Shown: positions 25,468-40,400 of the stretch, piece after piece
How positions within the stretch are numbered: position 1 is the stretch's first letter
Layout of the letters: every line of letters begins with the position of its first letter
Assembly: GCF_954871325.1 (NCBI RefSeq)
Contig: NC_088777.1
Location: forward strand, 17,275,366-17,339,365
Length of the DNA stretch: 64,000 nucleotides
Source of the DNA: Gordionus sp. m RMFG-2023
Lineage: Eukaryota > Nematomorpha > Gordioida > Chordodea > Parachordodidae
Direction of reading: 5' to 3'
The notes under the pieces: model-generated
What the model was told of the DNA's origin: nothing
The model's input: the letters and a program-made list of their open reading frames with translations, nothing else
The model's database searches: none
Made by a program: the position numbers and the translations under genes

Positions 25468-28400
25468 TTAACTCCAAACATCACTTTGATATCTAGATTT
25501 AGTGTGCAGATTTTTTATGTAGACTTCAGCTTCCTTTTCCGTCATTTTACCCTCATTTTCGCAAATATTAAGTAATATATTGTTAACATCTTTAGCCATA
25601 TTCTTTGCGTCACTTTATAATTATACAAAAATATTTTGTTGTTAATCGATATGTAAAGAGTGTATAAATAAATCTGGTCAATTTATCATAATCCAAAAAA
25701 CATCTTACAATTAATTTTGGGATTTTTTAAAAAATATAGTGGGTAGGGAAGACCTTCTGAGAATTTTTTTCTCCTGGATCAATTTTCAACCAAAAATTTA
25801 GTCAAGATTTTATGATAATTAAAAAATATATATTGTAAATTTTTGTTATTGCATCAGTGTGGTGGCTACGGATGGGGGGCGTTCAGATTATACGTTCAAA
25901 TCTTCAAAAAATATTTTAAATTCTATATACCTCAGTAAAAAAATATTAATAAGTTTGTTGAATATGAAAAGTTTTCTATTAATAATAAATATAAAATATC
26001 TAGAGAATTAAAACTTATTTTCCTAGCACCAAGTGACAATTCCTTTTAACTCTCAATTTATATTTATCATCTAAGTTAATTAAATATTATAATAAAATTT
26101 AATTTTTGTGTTATTTTAATTAGAATTAACTAATATTATTGTTAAGAATTTATTATTGAGAAAAATAGGAAAAAATATGAATTTTTGATAAACCAGGCCA
26201 AAGGGCTTAAAACCCGTTAACAGGGGTCTGGGGAGATCCCTCCAGGTTTTTATAGTTGTGAATGAACCCCCTTAAAGAAAATTCTAGTGTTGTTAAAGTA
26301 ACTAGTAGCATTTTTGCAAAAATATAACTAACTAGTTCCACTTGGAAAATTGTAGCCAACTGTAATTTGTTTTACCTGGAAAATTGTAACTGCTAACTGT
26401 AACTAGTTATATTTTTTAGAATGTAACTGGCAAAAGTAACTAGTTACTTAAAAAATATATATCTTAATAATTAATTATATTTACAATATGTTATAATTAA
26501 TTAAAATTATTAATTTAAAAATTGATTAAATTTCTAATTCTGTATATGTGCCTTTTTATATTTAATATTGATTGATAATTGATGAGACCAATGAGTCAGA
26601 TACAGAATATAATACGAATTTTGACTCTGACTTGTGATTTGATGAGGACATTCAAATGATTCCGAATTATGAAATAGAAATTACCCTCCTATAGTTATTA
26701 CTAAAACCAGGGTTGTGAACTCGGACCCTGAACAAAACCCACCCAACCCTGGTATTTTATTTATCCAGATGAACCCTTTTTTAAATGTGAGGTTCAGGAT
26801 TCAAGAATTTTTTAAATATTTTCATATATTTTTTATATTATAAAAAAATTTAACAGCATAAAAATTAATATGTAATTGTAAAAAACATTAAATATTTAAA
26901 ATCTTTTTTTCAATATTAAAAATATTTTTTGTAAATTCGTGGAATTTTTTTTATATTAGTGTATCCATTTTATGTAAATTAAAAATTTTCTGAACATTGA
27001 ACCCGAACCGGGTTCAGAGATTTTTCACTGAACATGAACTCTTTTTTTAGAAAGATGGTTCACAACCCTGACAAAAACAAAGAACTTAAATGTAAAAATA
27101 CCTTGGCCAAGCTTTGAAGAATATTTTTGATTTCACAAAAAAATCTAGTAGTACAGGCAATATTAATGTTAAATGTCTCCTATGCATCTAAGACACCCAC
27201 AGCCAATCTACGGAAACACATTTTTATGTTTATTTTCACATAAACAGTGTCAAATAATTGTACTAATTTTAGTTAGATGTACATGTGACGAGATTTTTGT
27301 TTTTCTTAATATTATATAGAATTATTAATTAAACTAACTCTTATGAATAATATAAATTAAATATTCTTTATATAAAATTTTTTTTTTAAAGAACACATAA
27401 TCAATCCTTAAAAAAGTAAACTATAGATAATAAGAAAAATAATTCAGCCCTATCAAATAAATTAAAACAAACAAAATAAACTTTCGTAGAACTTAAAATT
27501 TTTAAGGTATCAGCAAAGATGAGGATTTTATTGAGCTAATAAATATTCTGCAACCTAATATGAAGATAAATTTAGACAAACCTTAATTAAAAGAATATCT
27601 AAATATGTCATTTAAATGAAAGATGTTTTAAGTGAAAGATTATTAGCAGTTTTGTGTGTACAACAGCAGTTTCATTTGGGTTAACTAAATGACTACCTTC
27701 ACAGGTAGTAATGCAAAATCGCTAGATTTGAACCAATTTTTAAAAAGGCTAACTCAATATTTTAGCCAGAAAAATATTGCCTAAACTTCAAGATTTCGCT
27801 AACAGATGCCCAAACTTTTGTACCACATATGAACAGAATCTTTAGGCTTGCATAATATTTTCATGGAGAAAATATTGTTTACCGTATTTAAAAATCGGCT
27901 TAAATGAGGTATTTTGCATCGATATTCGAAGGCACAGACGATGTTCTTATACATTAAACTTAGTGGTAACACGCCAACAAGATCCTTTTAGAGGATGATG
28001 ATTATAAGAGCATATAACATTGTAGAACCATGCCAACGTTTATGGAATTTACAAAATAAATCTGGATCATTCAACTACCATATCCCGTATTACGAAGCTT
28101 ATTTATGGAGAAACGAGCGTGTCTTTTAAAAAATTTAGCAAGCCCGAATTTTTATAAAAAAATAGTGTGCAAATAAATATATTTTATTTCGGTGTAATCA
28201 TTTTTTTTATCAAATGATTGATTAAAATTTGGTAAATTTTATATAAAATTAAAAAATAATGTATATAAATGATTTATAAGTAAATTGTAATGTAACTAGA
28301 TACTTTAAAAATATAACTGTAATTATTAACTAGTTTCATTTAAAAATAGTTATGCTTAAAAAGTAACTTAACAATACTAAAAAATTCCTATTTAGGTCAC

Positions 28401-31400
28401 TGAATTGCATGTTATTGTATAGCTAATCAAAAATTTATATATATTTTTTAAATTATGAAAGAATTAATTTAAGATTGAATAATAATATTTTGATATTAAA
28501 GGTGGTATAAAAAATTGATCATAAATAAAGAAGTTAGACTTACCCACATATATAAATATGACCTAATTTCTTGTCCAATATATCCCAAATAAGGGATCTA
28601 TTTTGCTTCATCAAGTCGGTAACATATATTTTTTGCGGTTGATCTCGAGAAAATGCGACAAAAAGTTCAGATAGGACTCCGTCTTCCTTATAGGCTTAGA
28701 TAATATTTTTTTAAAAAAAATTGTTACATCAGGGTAGATTAGATAACGATGTTTTTTTTACTTCCTAGCTCTTCTTCATAGATGTAATCATTTTTTTTAT
28801 TGCGACATCCAAAAAAGAGTATATTTTGGCCCATCGGTTTACCTATAGATCATTAAAATTTGTTAATATGTGGAAAGGTTAAAATTTTACCACATAAAAC
28901 CTTGGTAACTGATTTATATTTTTATTCTATTCAATTTAAATTTAAAATGGATATTTGGTTGTTTATTAGAATATTAATTAATAACTATAAAATAATTTAA
29001 TTAAATATATAAATAATCGTATTGACATTTTTAAAATACCTTCGTCCTTGAAAAACTTTTTATGCTGCAAAAATCCCCTAAACGGAGCCAATCCTGTACC
29101 TGGTCCTATCATAATTATTGGTAAATTTTTTTTCAGAGGCAATTTAAATTGTGATCTCCTCACATAAATAGGAATTTTTGTCGATATATTTTTGTGATCA
29201 CCATAGTTTTCTTTATTCATTGAATTTGGCAGGTCATTTTCGCGTGTAATTTGTTTTGAATTACTTGAAGAAGCGATTATTTGAGATAGCCAATTAGTGG
29301 CGACCCCTATAAGTTATGGTAAGAAAATTTATAAACCTCTGTCTCCCATATAAATTCTTAAAGTATATTTTTTTATCTCAAGTGAAGTTTTAATTCTTAA
29401 TTATAATTAATTACCTTTTACAATTTTACCCGAAGGAGTCTTCCATTCTAAGACAACGGCAGTTATATGAATCGAGTCCGGATATATCTTAATTTACGTA
29501 CAAATAATTTTGACTATTTTAAAAAAAAATTATCAAATGAAAAAGATTGAAATAGAGAATTAATTTGAAAAATAATCAATCATCTATTCAATAAGATAAA
29601 TTGAACAACTTTCGGAGATGATGAAATCGAATAATAACGTTGTTGCAATCTGGGTAACAATTCGCATATATGATCCAACGGGGCCTTTAAGGAAGGATAA
29701 TTTTGTAGCAAAGATAAGATATCTAAATGTTCTTTTATAACCTTTTCTGCATACATGAGCTAAAAAATAATTTTATTGACATATATATTTAGTTTATCAT
29801 ATTCTATTTAAGGGAAAATTTGCATTATTCGTGATTAATAAACTAAAAAGGTTAACATTTTTTAATCAAAAACTCTTTCGTATGTATGTATACATTGATT
29901 TATTTTTTCTATTATAATATATTTGCCAAAATAAAATTGAATGGTTATTATTTATTTAGGATAGGCTAATTCATTTTTTTATTTTGGCATAAAAATGTAT
30001 TCTATTCTATTATTACAGAATGATAAGTGTTATACCCTATATAAAAAACTACCTTAATTTGAATACTACTACAATCAACAATAATTAAAATTAGATATAA
30101 TCAAATTTTTAAAAATGCTCAGTACTTATAATATAACAAATTTTAATTTTTGCCAACTTTAGCTCATGTCTGATAAATATAAATCATTAGGACGATAAAA
30201 ATTTGACTAAAAAAGAGCAATCGCTTAGTTGGCTCAAATTAAAGTGTTAACCAACAATAATTTTTTTTTAAATATTACCTTACCTTCCGGAATGTACTGT
30301 GACATTAAAAGCAGTTCATCTTTTTCCTTTTCATCCATCGTGTATTTAGCGAGATCTTTAAGAACGTTTGTTCTCAATGGGGAAGTAATGTCTAGGTAAT
30401 AAGTCAACGCGGTTTTATAACTACAAGGGCAGGGAAATGGATTTTTCTTGTTTGACTCATCTGAAAATTCAAATATGTATTTATAAGATATTATAAGTTA
30501 CAGAAAAGAGAAAACGTTAATAAATATAAAAAAAATAAAATAAAATATTAAATATTTCCGAAATTGCATATTTTTTTAAAAAAAAAACCATGTACCATCA
30601 AAATTTGAAAGTTTTTCTATTTCTATAGTTAATTTTTATTTCTATTGGATTCTCAAGATATGATGTGGGCTAATAGTTATAAATTGAAAGGTTTTCGTTT
30701 AGCGATATTTTTCAAACAATATATTCAAATGTTATAGTCCATATTGAAAAACTTTATATTCCGTTAAAAAATAACGCAAAATAGTTTGCGCTTTTTTGTG
30801 CTCTATTTAAAATTACTATAACAATTTAAACAAGGGTTTTCTAGAAAAACACAATGCTAAACGCTTCTGCTCAATTTGTAAGCACTTTAAGATTCGCCTA
30901 TAACTTGAACATTTTTAGATCAATTCAAGGTAAACAAATACAGGATAGAAATCAAGAATTTTAATATAGATTATACCATCTAAGTTGACAAGCGAAATAA
31001 TTTGATCCAAATCAATATTCAGTGCATGACCTATACTATCCACTAAGTCTTTATCATTTTGGGGGTATATAGCTATGTGGTCACCTGGTTCATATCTAGT
31101 TAATAATAAAATATTTAATATGAAAAAAATATAGTTACAACACATTTTCGATAAGAATTGCTATAAAATATTTATCATGGTCATTAATTTTGAAAAAAAA
31201 AATTAAGGAAATAATTTTAGAAATGCACTTGAGACGTGATCCAGTTATATCTAATTCAATGTGCATGCACTTTCTTTCCTGGCTTTTAAAAATGTTCTTG
31301 TTAACTTGGATCGAAGCTAAAAAGGGATTTTTGGAATCATAAGGTCTGTAAAAAAGAAGAAAAAAAATTATATATTATCGAAAATTGTAAGTGTTACTAT

Positions 31401-34400
31401 TTTACATTTTTTGATTTTTATATGATCCCAATCTTGCGTATTCTCCTGTAAATATTTTTTCTGGTAGTAATTCATCAGATTTATAGGTGACCAGTTTATA
31501 TTGACGATTGCTTAAATCAAATTTTAAAAAAATATATATTGTTGAAAATATTAATATAGTTGACAACCCTATTAAAAATATTTTTAAAGAACTTAAAAAA
31601 ACATTTAAAGTATTTTTAGGGTTGTCAACCTTATAAAAGAAATTATTAATATTTTGAAAAATAGTTTTACTTTCCATCACCAGCTTTAAGTGTTAGATCA
31701 TATAACTTTTCAGCGGCTTCCCAAAATTTTTCCTTCCAACCCATAAAATCTTCTTCAATACTATTTTTAAAATATTGAAATTTGGGTCACTAAAAATTTT
31801 TTTTACACTTTTTGTAAATCAAATTTTAAAACTTAAAAGAAAGAAAAAAATTAGGACTAAGGCCGTGTCTTAGATCAACCGGCTAAATAGCCAAAAAGAA
31901 GCAAAAGAAAATTTTTTTTTGAAAAAAAAGAAAGAAAAAAAAACATTACCAAAAAACGAGAATAAAATACGAAAAATAGCAATGCCACCAAACACTTAAA
32001 ATAAACCAAAATAGAGTGTCCTCGATCAAATACTTTTTAGCCTATACTAAAATACAACTAAGTATACAAATTAATCTGACTATGGCCTAAAAGCTTTATT
32101 TATAGTACTAGAGAATCGGTGAATAATTTTAAAATATAGAGAAAGAGAATCAAGCTTTATTATGTTACAATGAACGAGGCCGAGCCCAGTCGTGGATACC
32201 TACCTTGCTTTCGCTAAAGCCTTGGACTCCATATGGCCTAAGCTATATACAGTAATACCTCAGATAGCCACAAGGGGATCTCCTTTTGAGGTTATGACTA
32301 TTTAATATTCCTTACACCTTAACATATTCAATATAAATTTTTTAAATCTTTCTTAATTACCAGGAATCGTCATCTCCTAATCCCAGTTCACTTATGCGCT
32401 TAGCACCGCATTCTTCGAGTTTCTTATCGTAAAATTTACCCATAGCATTGTAATGTTCGTACGTTTTGTTACCTAAACCAAAAACCTGGAAAAAATATGA
32501 ATTATTATTATATTCGATAAATATTTTATAAATCATAACTAATATAGAAAAAGAAAAAATTGAGCAGGTTTTTTTATTGCAAGAGAGAAAACTTTTAAAA
32601 AGCGATTTTCTGAATAAGGCGATGATTTTCGCCGGTTTAAATTAAATCTAATCTAAGGTATAAATATTGTTGTAATATTCAGTTAAACAAGAAATATCTT
32701 ATTCAAATTGTTTAAGATGTACTTGTAAACAAAAAAAGAAATAGTTTATTCAAATTATTTCGATATTATTTTTTTAGCAGACTATGTAAATGAATATTTA
32801 AGAAAAGATATGTAATTGAAATTTTGTGAATATTAAGCCACTTTTCAAAATTTTGAAATTTAATTGGTTTAACCTATCTCCTTTAATTTTTTTTTGTTAC
32901 TTTTTCCTTTTATGTTAATTTAAATTGATTAATTTATAATTAATAGAGTTTAATAAAGAAATTAGAAATTATATTATGGTTTTAAAAGGATAATTTTATT
33001 ATTTAATTTTCTTTCTTTTGTATTTAGAAAGGCTCTAATACCCAACTTAACACAAATATTAATCAGTATTACTATTTAAATTATTTCTTTAGATATATAC
33101 CGAGTAATTAAGTCCGTTTAAAACGGGTGGAGAGTTTTCTAACAATTCGTATAAATCTCTAGCATTATCCGTTGGGTCCCCTTCACCGTATGTGGCCATT
33201 ATGAACAATACTATGTTATTTTCAATCGAAATAAGTTCGGGTATTTCGTCCTAAAAGGTTAAAAAATTATTTCCTGTAACAACTATAATTGATAATATTA
33301 GATGTGATAATAAATTAGGCTTTTAATAACAGAATTCTAATTGAGTGAAGTGAGATAAACTATTTCTAATATTATAAGTTGGTGGTGCACGAAATAAAGT
33401 ATAGATTAGGAAAAATAATAAGATGGAGATATTTTTTTAAAAAATAGCATTTTATGTATCTGGTTGCAGAGTCACTGGTTCCTATACCACCCTAAGCTTA
33501 TTAAGCAAGGCACCCCCTAAAAAAGAAAGGGCAACATTTATAAAAATTATTGAATATCGAAATCGCGTGTTCGAGGCTCTTAGAGTATTTTATTTTTTAT
33601 AAAAAATATTTCCCTGTTTTTTAGACTGATATTTAATTTTAAACTGCTTTTATTGTCTATTCGTACTTTTTTAAGAAATGAAAATTTCATTTTGTGTTGG
33701 GCTGACGCCTTTTTAAAAAAATAAGAAATTATTCACGATCCAAAAAAATCTTAAATTCATAATTTTAAAAAAAAATTAATGAATTTATATAAAATATGGT
33801 TAAGTTATTGATGTGTAGATTTTTTCAGTAAAAAAAATCCCAGGTATCGATGATATCTGCCCGATACCAAAAGTATCGATTTCTTTTTTCTTAAAGGAAA
33901 AGTGTAGATACTATTGGATATCTTACATTATATATATATATAACTTTATATAATATGCAATGTCAATCAAATAATGTTTAAATGTAGGTTAGTAGATTAT
34001 TTATTTAATTATATAACATCTTATGACAATATTATATGATATGCATGTAAGACATCATGTCAATTACTATGGATTAGCGAGATAAAGTGATGTTCGAAAA
34101 ATTAACTCCTTAGTTTAGTTTTATTTTGTTATATGATAAATAAAATTGGTGTTATCTTAATATGGAGTTGATATTTTTTCATTTATATTTCAATGGTGCT
34201 TGTGACGATGGAAACGGTAATTCTAGGTTAGTATGGATCACATTAAATATAAACCTGTAAGGTAAAACAGTGGTTTTAAATTCATAATTCATATTATAGA
34301 TAAACACAACGCAAGGACTTTTTAAACAAATTAAAATTTTTAAGTTATAAATTTATATATCTAAAAAGGTTAGAATTTTTGAGAAACTAATAAAGGGTAA

Positions 34401-37400
34401 AATTAGTTATCAATATTAAGTAAGGATTTTACAAGGGGTAAAATATAGATAGATATTAAGAAAATTAAAAGACAAGAAATGGAAAGACCATTATATATTT
34501 CCAAAATAATAATTTTAAAATGAGTCTGTAAATGTATATGGAAATATTTTAATAAAAAAGACAATTGTCATGAGAATAATAGTTGTAAATCGAATTTTAA
34601 CTCGAATAAAAAGAGTTGCAAGCAAGACTGGATATTTTTAATTTAATAAAAATAAAATTTGTTTAAATTTAAGTTAGGATTTCATATATATATATAGACA
34701 TTATATTAATTATGGGAAAGGGTTATATTTTGATATTTATTAAAATGTAATATAATTCAGAAAGGGGTATTATTTGGAATTATGAGGGTACGGAAGTAGA
34801 GAATTTATATGGAGTATTTAATGTGGGAAAGTGAAAAATTTGTTATAAAAATATATATAAATAAAAATTTTGCGGTAGAAAATTTTTATGTGTTTATAAT
34901 ATATAAAATTTTATAGAAAGATAAAATTAGTGATTATAATTATGGTAAAGATATAAATTTGTATAATAGGTGATTTCTAAAAAATATATAGAATGAGATT
35001 TTTTGTGGTAAAATTTTTATTATTTATATATATATAATACGATTTGAGCCTTTAAAAGGGTGGACATGGGTGTTGGCACATTTTTAAATAATGTTGATAT
35101 ATTATTAATGTGATTTATTGTGAATGATGTGCTAATGTTATTTAATTATGAATTAACTATCCATTTTTAATTAATATGATGGATTTTGAATGGGGTGTTA
35201 ATATTAGTTTAATAATTTGAATTAAACATATATAGTATTTAGTTTTAAATGATAAACATATATGGGATATATTTGAATTTAAAAGAAATGTTATCATTGC
35301 TGAAACATATATGATTGTTTATTGTTAAATGCTAGAAGTGATGCATTTAAATTTAAAGAAATCTTATCATTAGAATTTGTTTTAAATGATAAGTTGTAAA
35401 ATATTTAAAATTAAAGAATTTTTATTATTATGATTGTAATGGTAATAAATTAAAAAAAATTTCATTATGATTGGTTTTTAATGATAAGTTGTAAAAAAGA
35501 ATATATAATCATTATGGTTGTGAAATGTTTAAATTTAAAGAAATCTTATCCTTATAATTTGTGCCAATGATAAGGTGTAAAATATGTGAATTTAAAGAAA
35601 TCTTATTAATTTGATGTGTTTGTAATGTTGAGACATCATTTGATTTTACAATATCATTTAATTAAGTCCCTCAATTATATAACAATATTCCTTTTCCTAT
35701 ATTATTTTTTTATAAATTAAATTTTTATTTGAAAGAAAATATTCATTGATTATGTATATTTAATAAAATTGTATTTATATTTAATCTATATATTTTTAAT
35801 TGTGATTATGCCACCAAAATCATTTTTCTACGATTCCTACTCTCAAATGATTATGTTAAAAATATTACTTTACCTCATCTTATTTTTTTTGAAAATTAAA
35901 TTTTTATATGAAAGAAAATATCATCTTGATACTCTATTGATTTTTATTAAATTCATATACAAATTTGATAAAATATTATTATTTAAAAATTAACATGGAT
36001 GGTATAATTTATAATATAAAGTATATAGTAAAATATTTTATATATAAGTACAAGTTTAAAAAAAAAATTAATACAATGCGTGATTTTTTAAAAAAAATCA
36101 GGTGGTGAGGTCGGGCCAGGATGTTTTAAATATTTGATAGTTAGATCTAATTAAAGAGAAGGTTATTTTCTGCTTGAATTTATAAAATGGAGAAAGGTAT
36201 GATTTTTTTATTGATTTGGATATTATTTTGCAGATATCTAATTCCGCTAGTCCAAATGAGCAGGTTGATGTAGCTGCTATGGGAACAAAGTGGTTGTCAC
36301 ACATTAGGTGTGAGTATTTTATATTTTTTAAAGATTCGGCTCTGTAAAAGGGATCATGTGAATTATTAGATGGGGCCCTGGGATCAATGCAGATAAAATC
36401 CCACATTAAAGGCTTTCCTATTAAAAAAGGTACGATTGTTTTGCCGTCAGGGCGTTTTTTATCTATAAAAGATGTCGTTTCTAAAATACAAAGAAAATTG
36501 ATTTTATTTAAAAAGGAAGCTATTATTGAAATTATTTTATCATGTCGGCTGATTTTTGATATAAATTTACAGTGGAGAGCGTGTCTTCCATACGCATCTG
36601 CCGATTGATTGCATTTAATGCAAGTATATTGGTTTAGGAAAGGTACGCCCAGGCGTAAATTGATTGCATAACGAAACGAGTCGTTATCTATTAGTTGGTT
36701 ATTTAAAATGCTGGGATATGAGTCCAACCATTCATGGCCAGAGTTGTTAAATAATGTGTTCTGAGGAGGGATTTATATTGGTGATCATTGCTCAAGTTAA
36801 TGCAAGCTAAGGAAAGAGATACCAATCCTTGATCTCAATCTTTTTGTTTTGTTAAATCTGGTGGGGCTGTGTTTGGTAAAACATTAATATTTCAACAACG
36901 TAAGGCTTCATCTAATTTACTGATTTGGTTGATGAGATGAAGGAAACAAGGGCTATATTTAATGCCGATCTTAGACCTAGTCCTCCAGATTTACAAGGGA
37001 GAGTTGCTTGAAGCCATGAGTTAGAATCAAGTTTGATGTATAATAACTCTGTCACCATTTGTAGTATCTTTTGTTCGTATTCTTTTAAAAGAATTTCAAA
37101 AGAGAAGGCACCAGAAGTTTTTAAGCAATACTGGATATGTGGTATTAAAAGAGTGTTTTTGAGAATGAAATATGCTTGATGGTTGGGTTATTTTTTTAAG
37201 ATCGATAGTTTGGAGAATAGTGATTGAAGGTAATTATTTAAAAAATTAAAAATTCCCTCTGCACGTCCCAGTGGGGCTCTTAATATACTGAAATCTTGTA
37301 AAGGTGTCCGTCTAAAGTTATCTAATATAATGTCTGTGGTGGAGAAGAATAAATTTCGCATTATTTTATATTTAAGGATAAATTAAGTTCATCAAAGTGT

Positions 37401-40400
37401 TTGTTAATTATATCTAGACAATTCTGGATTAAACAAATGGTCCCCGATATAGTACAATGGTCAAGGTACCAGACGTGTAGATTGAGTTTGCATAAGAGAA
37501 CAATCACTTATTAGTTTAGGATATAGCAAAAAAGTAGTGGTCCTAATGGGTCACACTGTTGGAGGCCTTCTGCAGAATTAATAATATAATCATTAAATTT
37601 GAGTAAGGAAGGAATGCCATAGCTAAGATAGATGTAATTTATGTAATATATATTTTGATTGCTAGTATTTTATAAAGAAATATATCATATATGTTTCATT
37701 AAACTCCTGAGGTGTTAGAAGATAAGAAAATGGTGTACATATAGGAATAATGGTAGCGAGGAGCTCTGACTCGAATTGAACGCTTGAAAAAGATTATGAG
37801 ATGATGGTATCAAATAAATTGATAAAAAATGAAACGAATTTTGGAGATAATATGGAAAAATGAAGCGAATTTTGGAGATTATATGGAAAAATGAAGCGAA
37901 TCTTGAAAATTAAATGAAATAATATTTTTTTTTGGAGAATGTAACATGTGGTCTGTGAAGAGTGGGCGTGTTGTAATTGCGTATTTTTACATTATATTAA
38001 TATAACTTTATATAATATCCAATGTCAATCAAACGTTTAAATGTAGATTAGTAGATTATATATTTAATTATATATAATATTTTATGACAATATCATGTGA
38101 TATGCATGTAAGACATCATGATCACTATTGATTAGTGAGATAAAGGTGATGTTCGAAAAACCAACTCCTTTGTTTAGTTTTATTTTATTATATGATATAT
38201 AAAATTGGAGTTATTTTAATATGGAATTATATCAATGGTGATATTTTTTATCTATATTTCAGATACATCTAAATATTTCATTAAAAAAATGATATTCTTT
38301 ACTATGTCACATTCCTCAGGGTCAACTGCTATGCTTTTGAGTCCGTATTTACGCGCATCTTGTACTAGTCGATTAGCAAAACTCTCAGCTGTTCCCGTTT
38401 GAGAACCGTAAAACACGAAAAAATTCTTGCCCTAAGATTTAAATTAATTTGTAAATAATTATTCAAACTTGTCATATTTAGGCTATAACTTAGGTCTTTA
38501 TAAAATAGAATCAAATAATAAAATCTTCGTATTCAATAAATGTATAAATTTCGAATCGAATCATTTAGTATTAGATATTTTTAAAAAATTAATTTTCGTA
38601 TATTTTATTTAGTAAACAAAGGAAGAATAAAATTAAGTTGTTTCTTCTTTTAGAATAATGATATTTTTTGATAATTATATTTCTGCCTATAAAAAATAAA
38701 TGCTTACACAAAATGTAGAAACACACTATTATTTCCTCTCTTTCAGATTGCATTATCTTTATAAATATTTATTTTAATTTGGTTCTAGGAAATTTTAAAC
38801 AAAAAATCACTATTACAATCATAAAAATTAATGAGGCAATTACCAGAGAAAATAAAACTCTATTACAGTCGCTTTTAATTTCCAAAAAAATTAATTAATT
38901 ATGAATATTTGTATATTATTTTAAAATTAACGAATAATTCAAAAATTTACCAAAATTTACAAATTATCTATATTCATCATTTGCCAAAGAATTTGTATTA
39001 CTATTCGTATTTGTAGATTTCGAATCTAATAGCAAATTTAATTTAATAATTTTAGATAGGCTTACTCTAACAAGATAATACGAGCAATATTTTTTGTTAT
39101 CCCAATCTATGTCTATTCAAAAATGAATACTAATCAAATAATGAAAATCGAATAACTATTCATATTTGATTGGTAAAATTACGAATATTAGATTCGTTTT
39201 TGAATATGCCTATCCCAAACGATGATTCTAGAAACATCTCGAATTTGAGTTGTAAAAAATAATTGGGTTCCATTATGCTACTTTTCAGTGGCGTTCGTTA
39301 ACTTTTATCATTTAATGGTCCTGAAGGTGTCAATAATTTTATTTATTCAACTGTATAATTAAATAAATGTTTTACAAAGTTAAATTAATATTATTTTGCG
39401 ATGCCAATGAGTCGCACCTATGAAAAACCCCCCGAAGTGTTAAATAATTTGCTCAAAATATTTCAAATAAAATATTGATATTTTTATAAAAAAAAATGAT
39501 AAAATCAATTAAAATGGATAAACAATTATTATAATGGTAAATTATTATGGAGTGAAAAAAGAAAAAAAATATGATCTGGAGAATATAACTGAATTTTTTT
39601 ATTACAATGAATGATATGTGCTAATGATTTTTTATAAAACAATTTACCCTTTATAAATAAAACAAATTAAGGATGTATGGCACAGCTAGGAATAAGCTAC
39701 GCCATTGCCGCCAGAAGTGAGTTGCCTTAACACCATTAAAATAAAAATTAAAGTGAATTTAAAACATATAATAAAACAAAAAAATCATTTTAAGCACCTC
39801 TAAATATAAAAAAAAAAGAAGCTAGCGATACCTGAGTTCTGCCCAAACAAAATGTTTTTTGAGCAGACCTAAATCTTAAATCATATATAACGATGGCCAA
39901 TATATGAAAGTGTATAAATAATTACCCCAGATTTGAGTTTGGTGATGACACTTTCGGTACCTGTAGAAACAGCATTCGACGTGCTAAAATAATTCATTAT
40001 TTTTATAAAAAACTACATTATATAAATTAATTTTAATTTTGATTTAAAATGATTTGATGATAAATATAATTATGCTAAAAAAAATTAATCGTGATAAATA
40101 AATTAGATAACCTTTTAATTTATGCTGAATTTATTGTTATTATATTTTAAATGAATAAGCAAATAATATTTTTATTTGGATTTGAGGGGGAGATGGTAAG
40201 AAAATAAATATTCAATAATAATGAATTTATATATTTTGTTTATTTATTATCTGTTAAAGAGTAATGGAATATTTTTCTCAAGAATATTTTTCTCAAGAAT
40301 TATTTTCTGTGATTTATTTTTGATAGTCAAAAATCGACATGAATATATTTTATGAAATTACGTTTGAAAAACTTTAATGCCATCTAATAATATAAGATAT

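Larger units (their letters stand above)
26285..28379 (+). mobile_element. 2.1 kb hAT transposon in the last P450 reductase intron
   Basis: The ends TAGTGTTGTTAAAGTAAC and (right, reverse complement) TAGTATTGTTAAGTTAC are flanked by 8-bp GAAAATTC (26277-26284) and AAAAATTC (28380-28387), one mismatch. Subterminal AACTAGTTAC-like words recur near both ends, as is typical of transposase binding sites. Inside, near 27090-27240 on the plus strand, are [12 protein letters not shown] and, in another frame, VKCLLC followed by a His, which look like the remains of a BED-finger N-terminus. Stops and two nested elements show it is inactive. It shares its end sequence with the hAT at 18003. Confidence 0.85.

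Noticed and set aside
36387-36608. Plus-strand 73-codon ORF
   Set aside because: It is the antisense shadow of the minus-strand LINE ORF at 36098-36727.
33925-38265. An LTR retroelement, from the two direct repeats
   Set aside because: No gag or pol-type protein, no TG..CA borders and no primer-binding site are visible between the repeats; the only coding remnant inside is a LINE.
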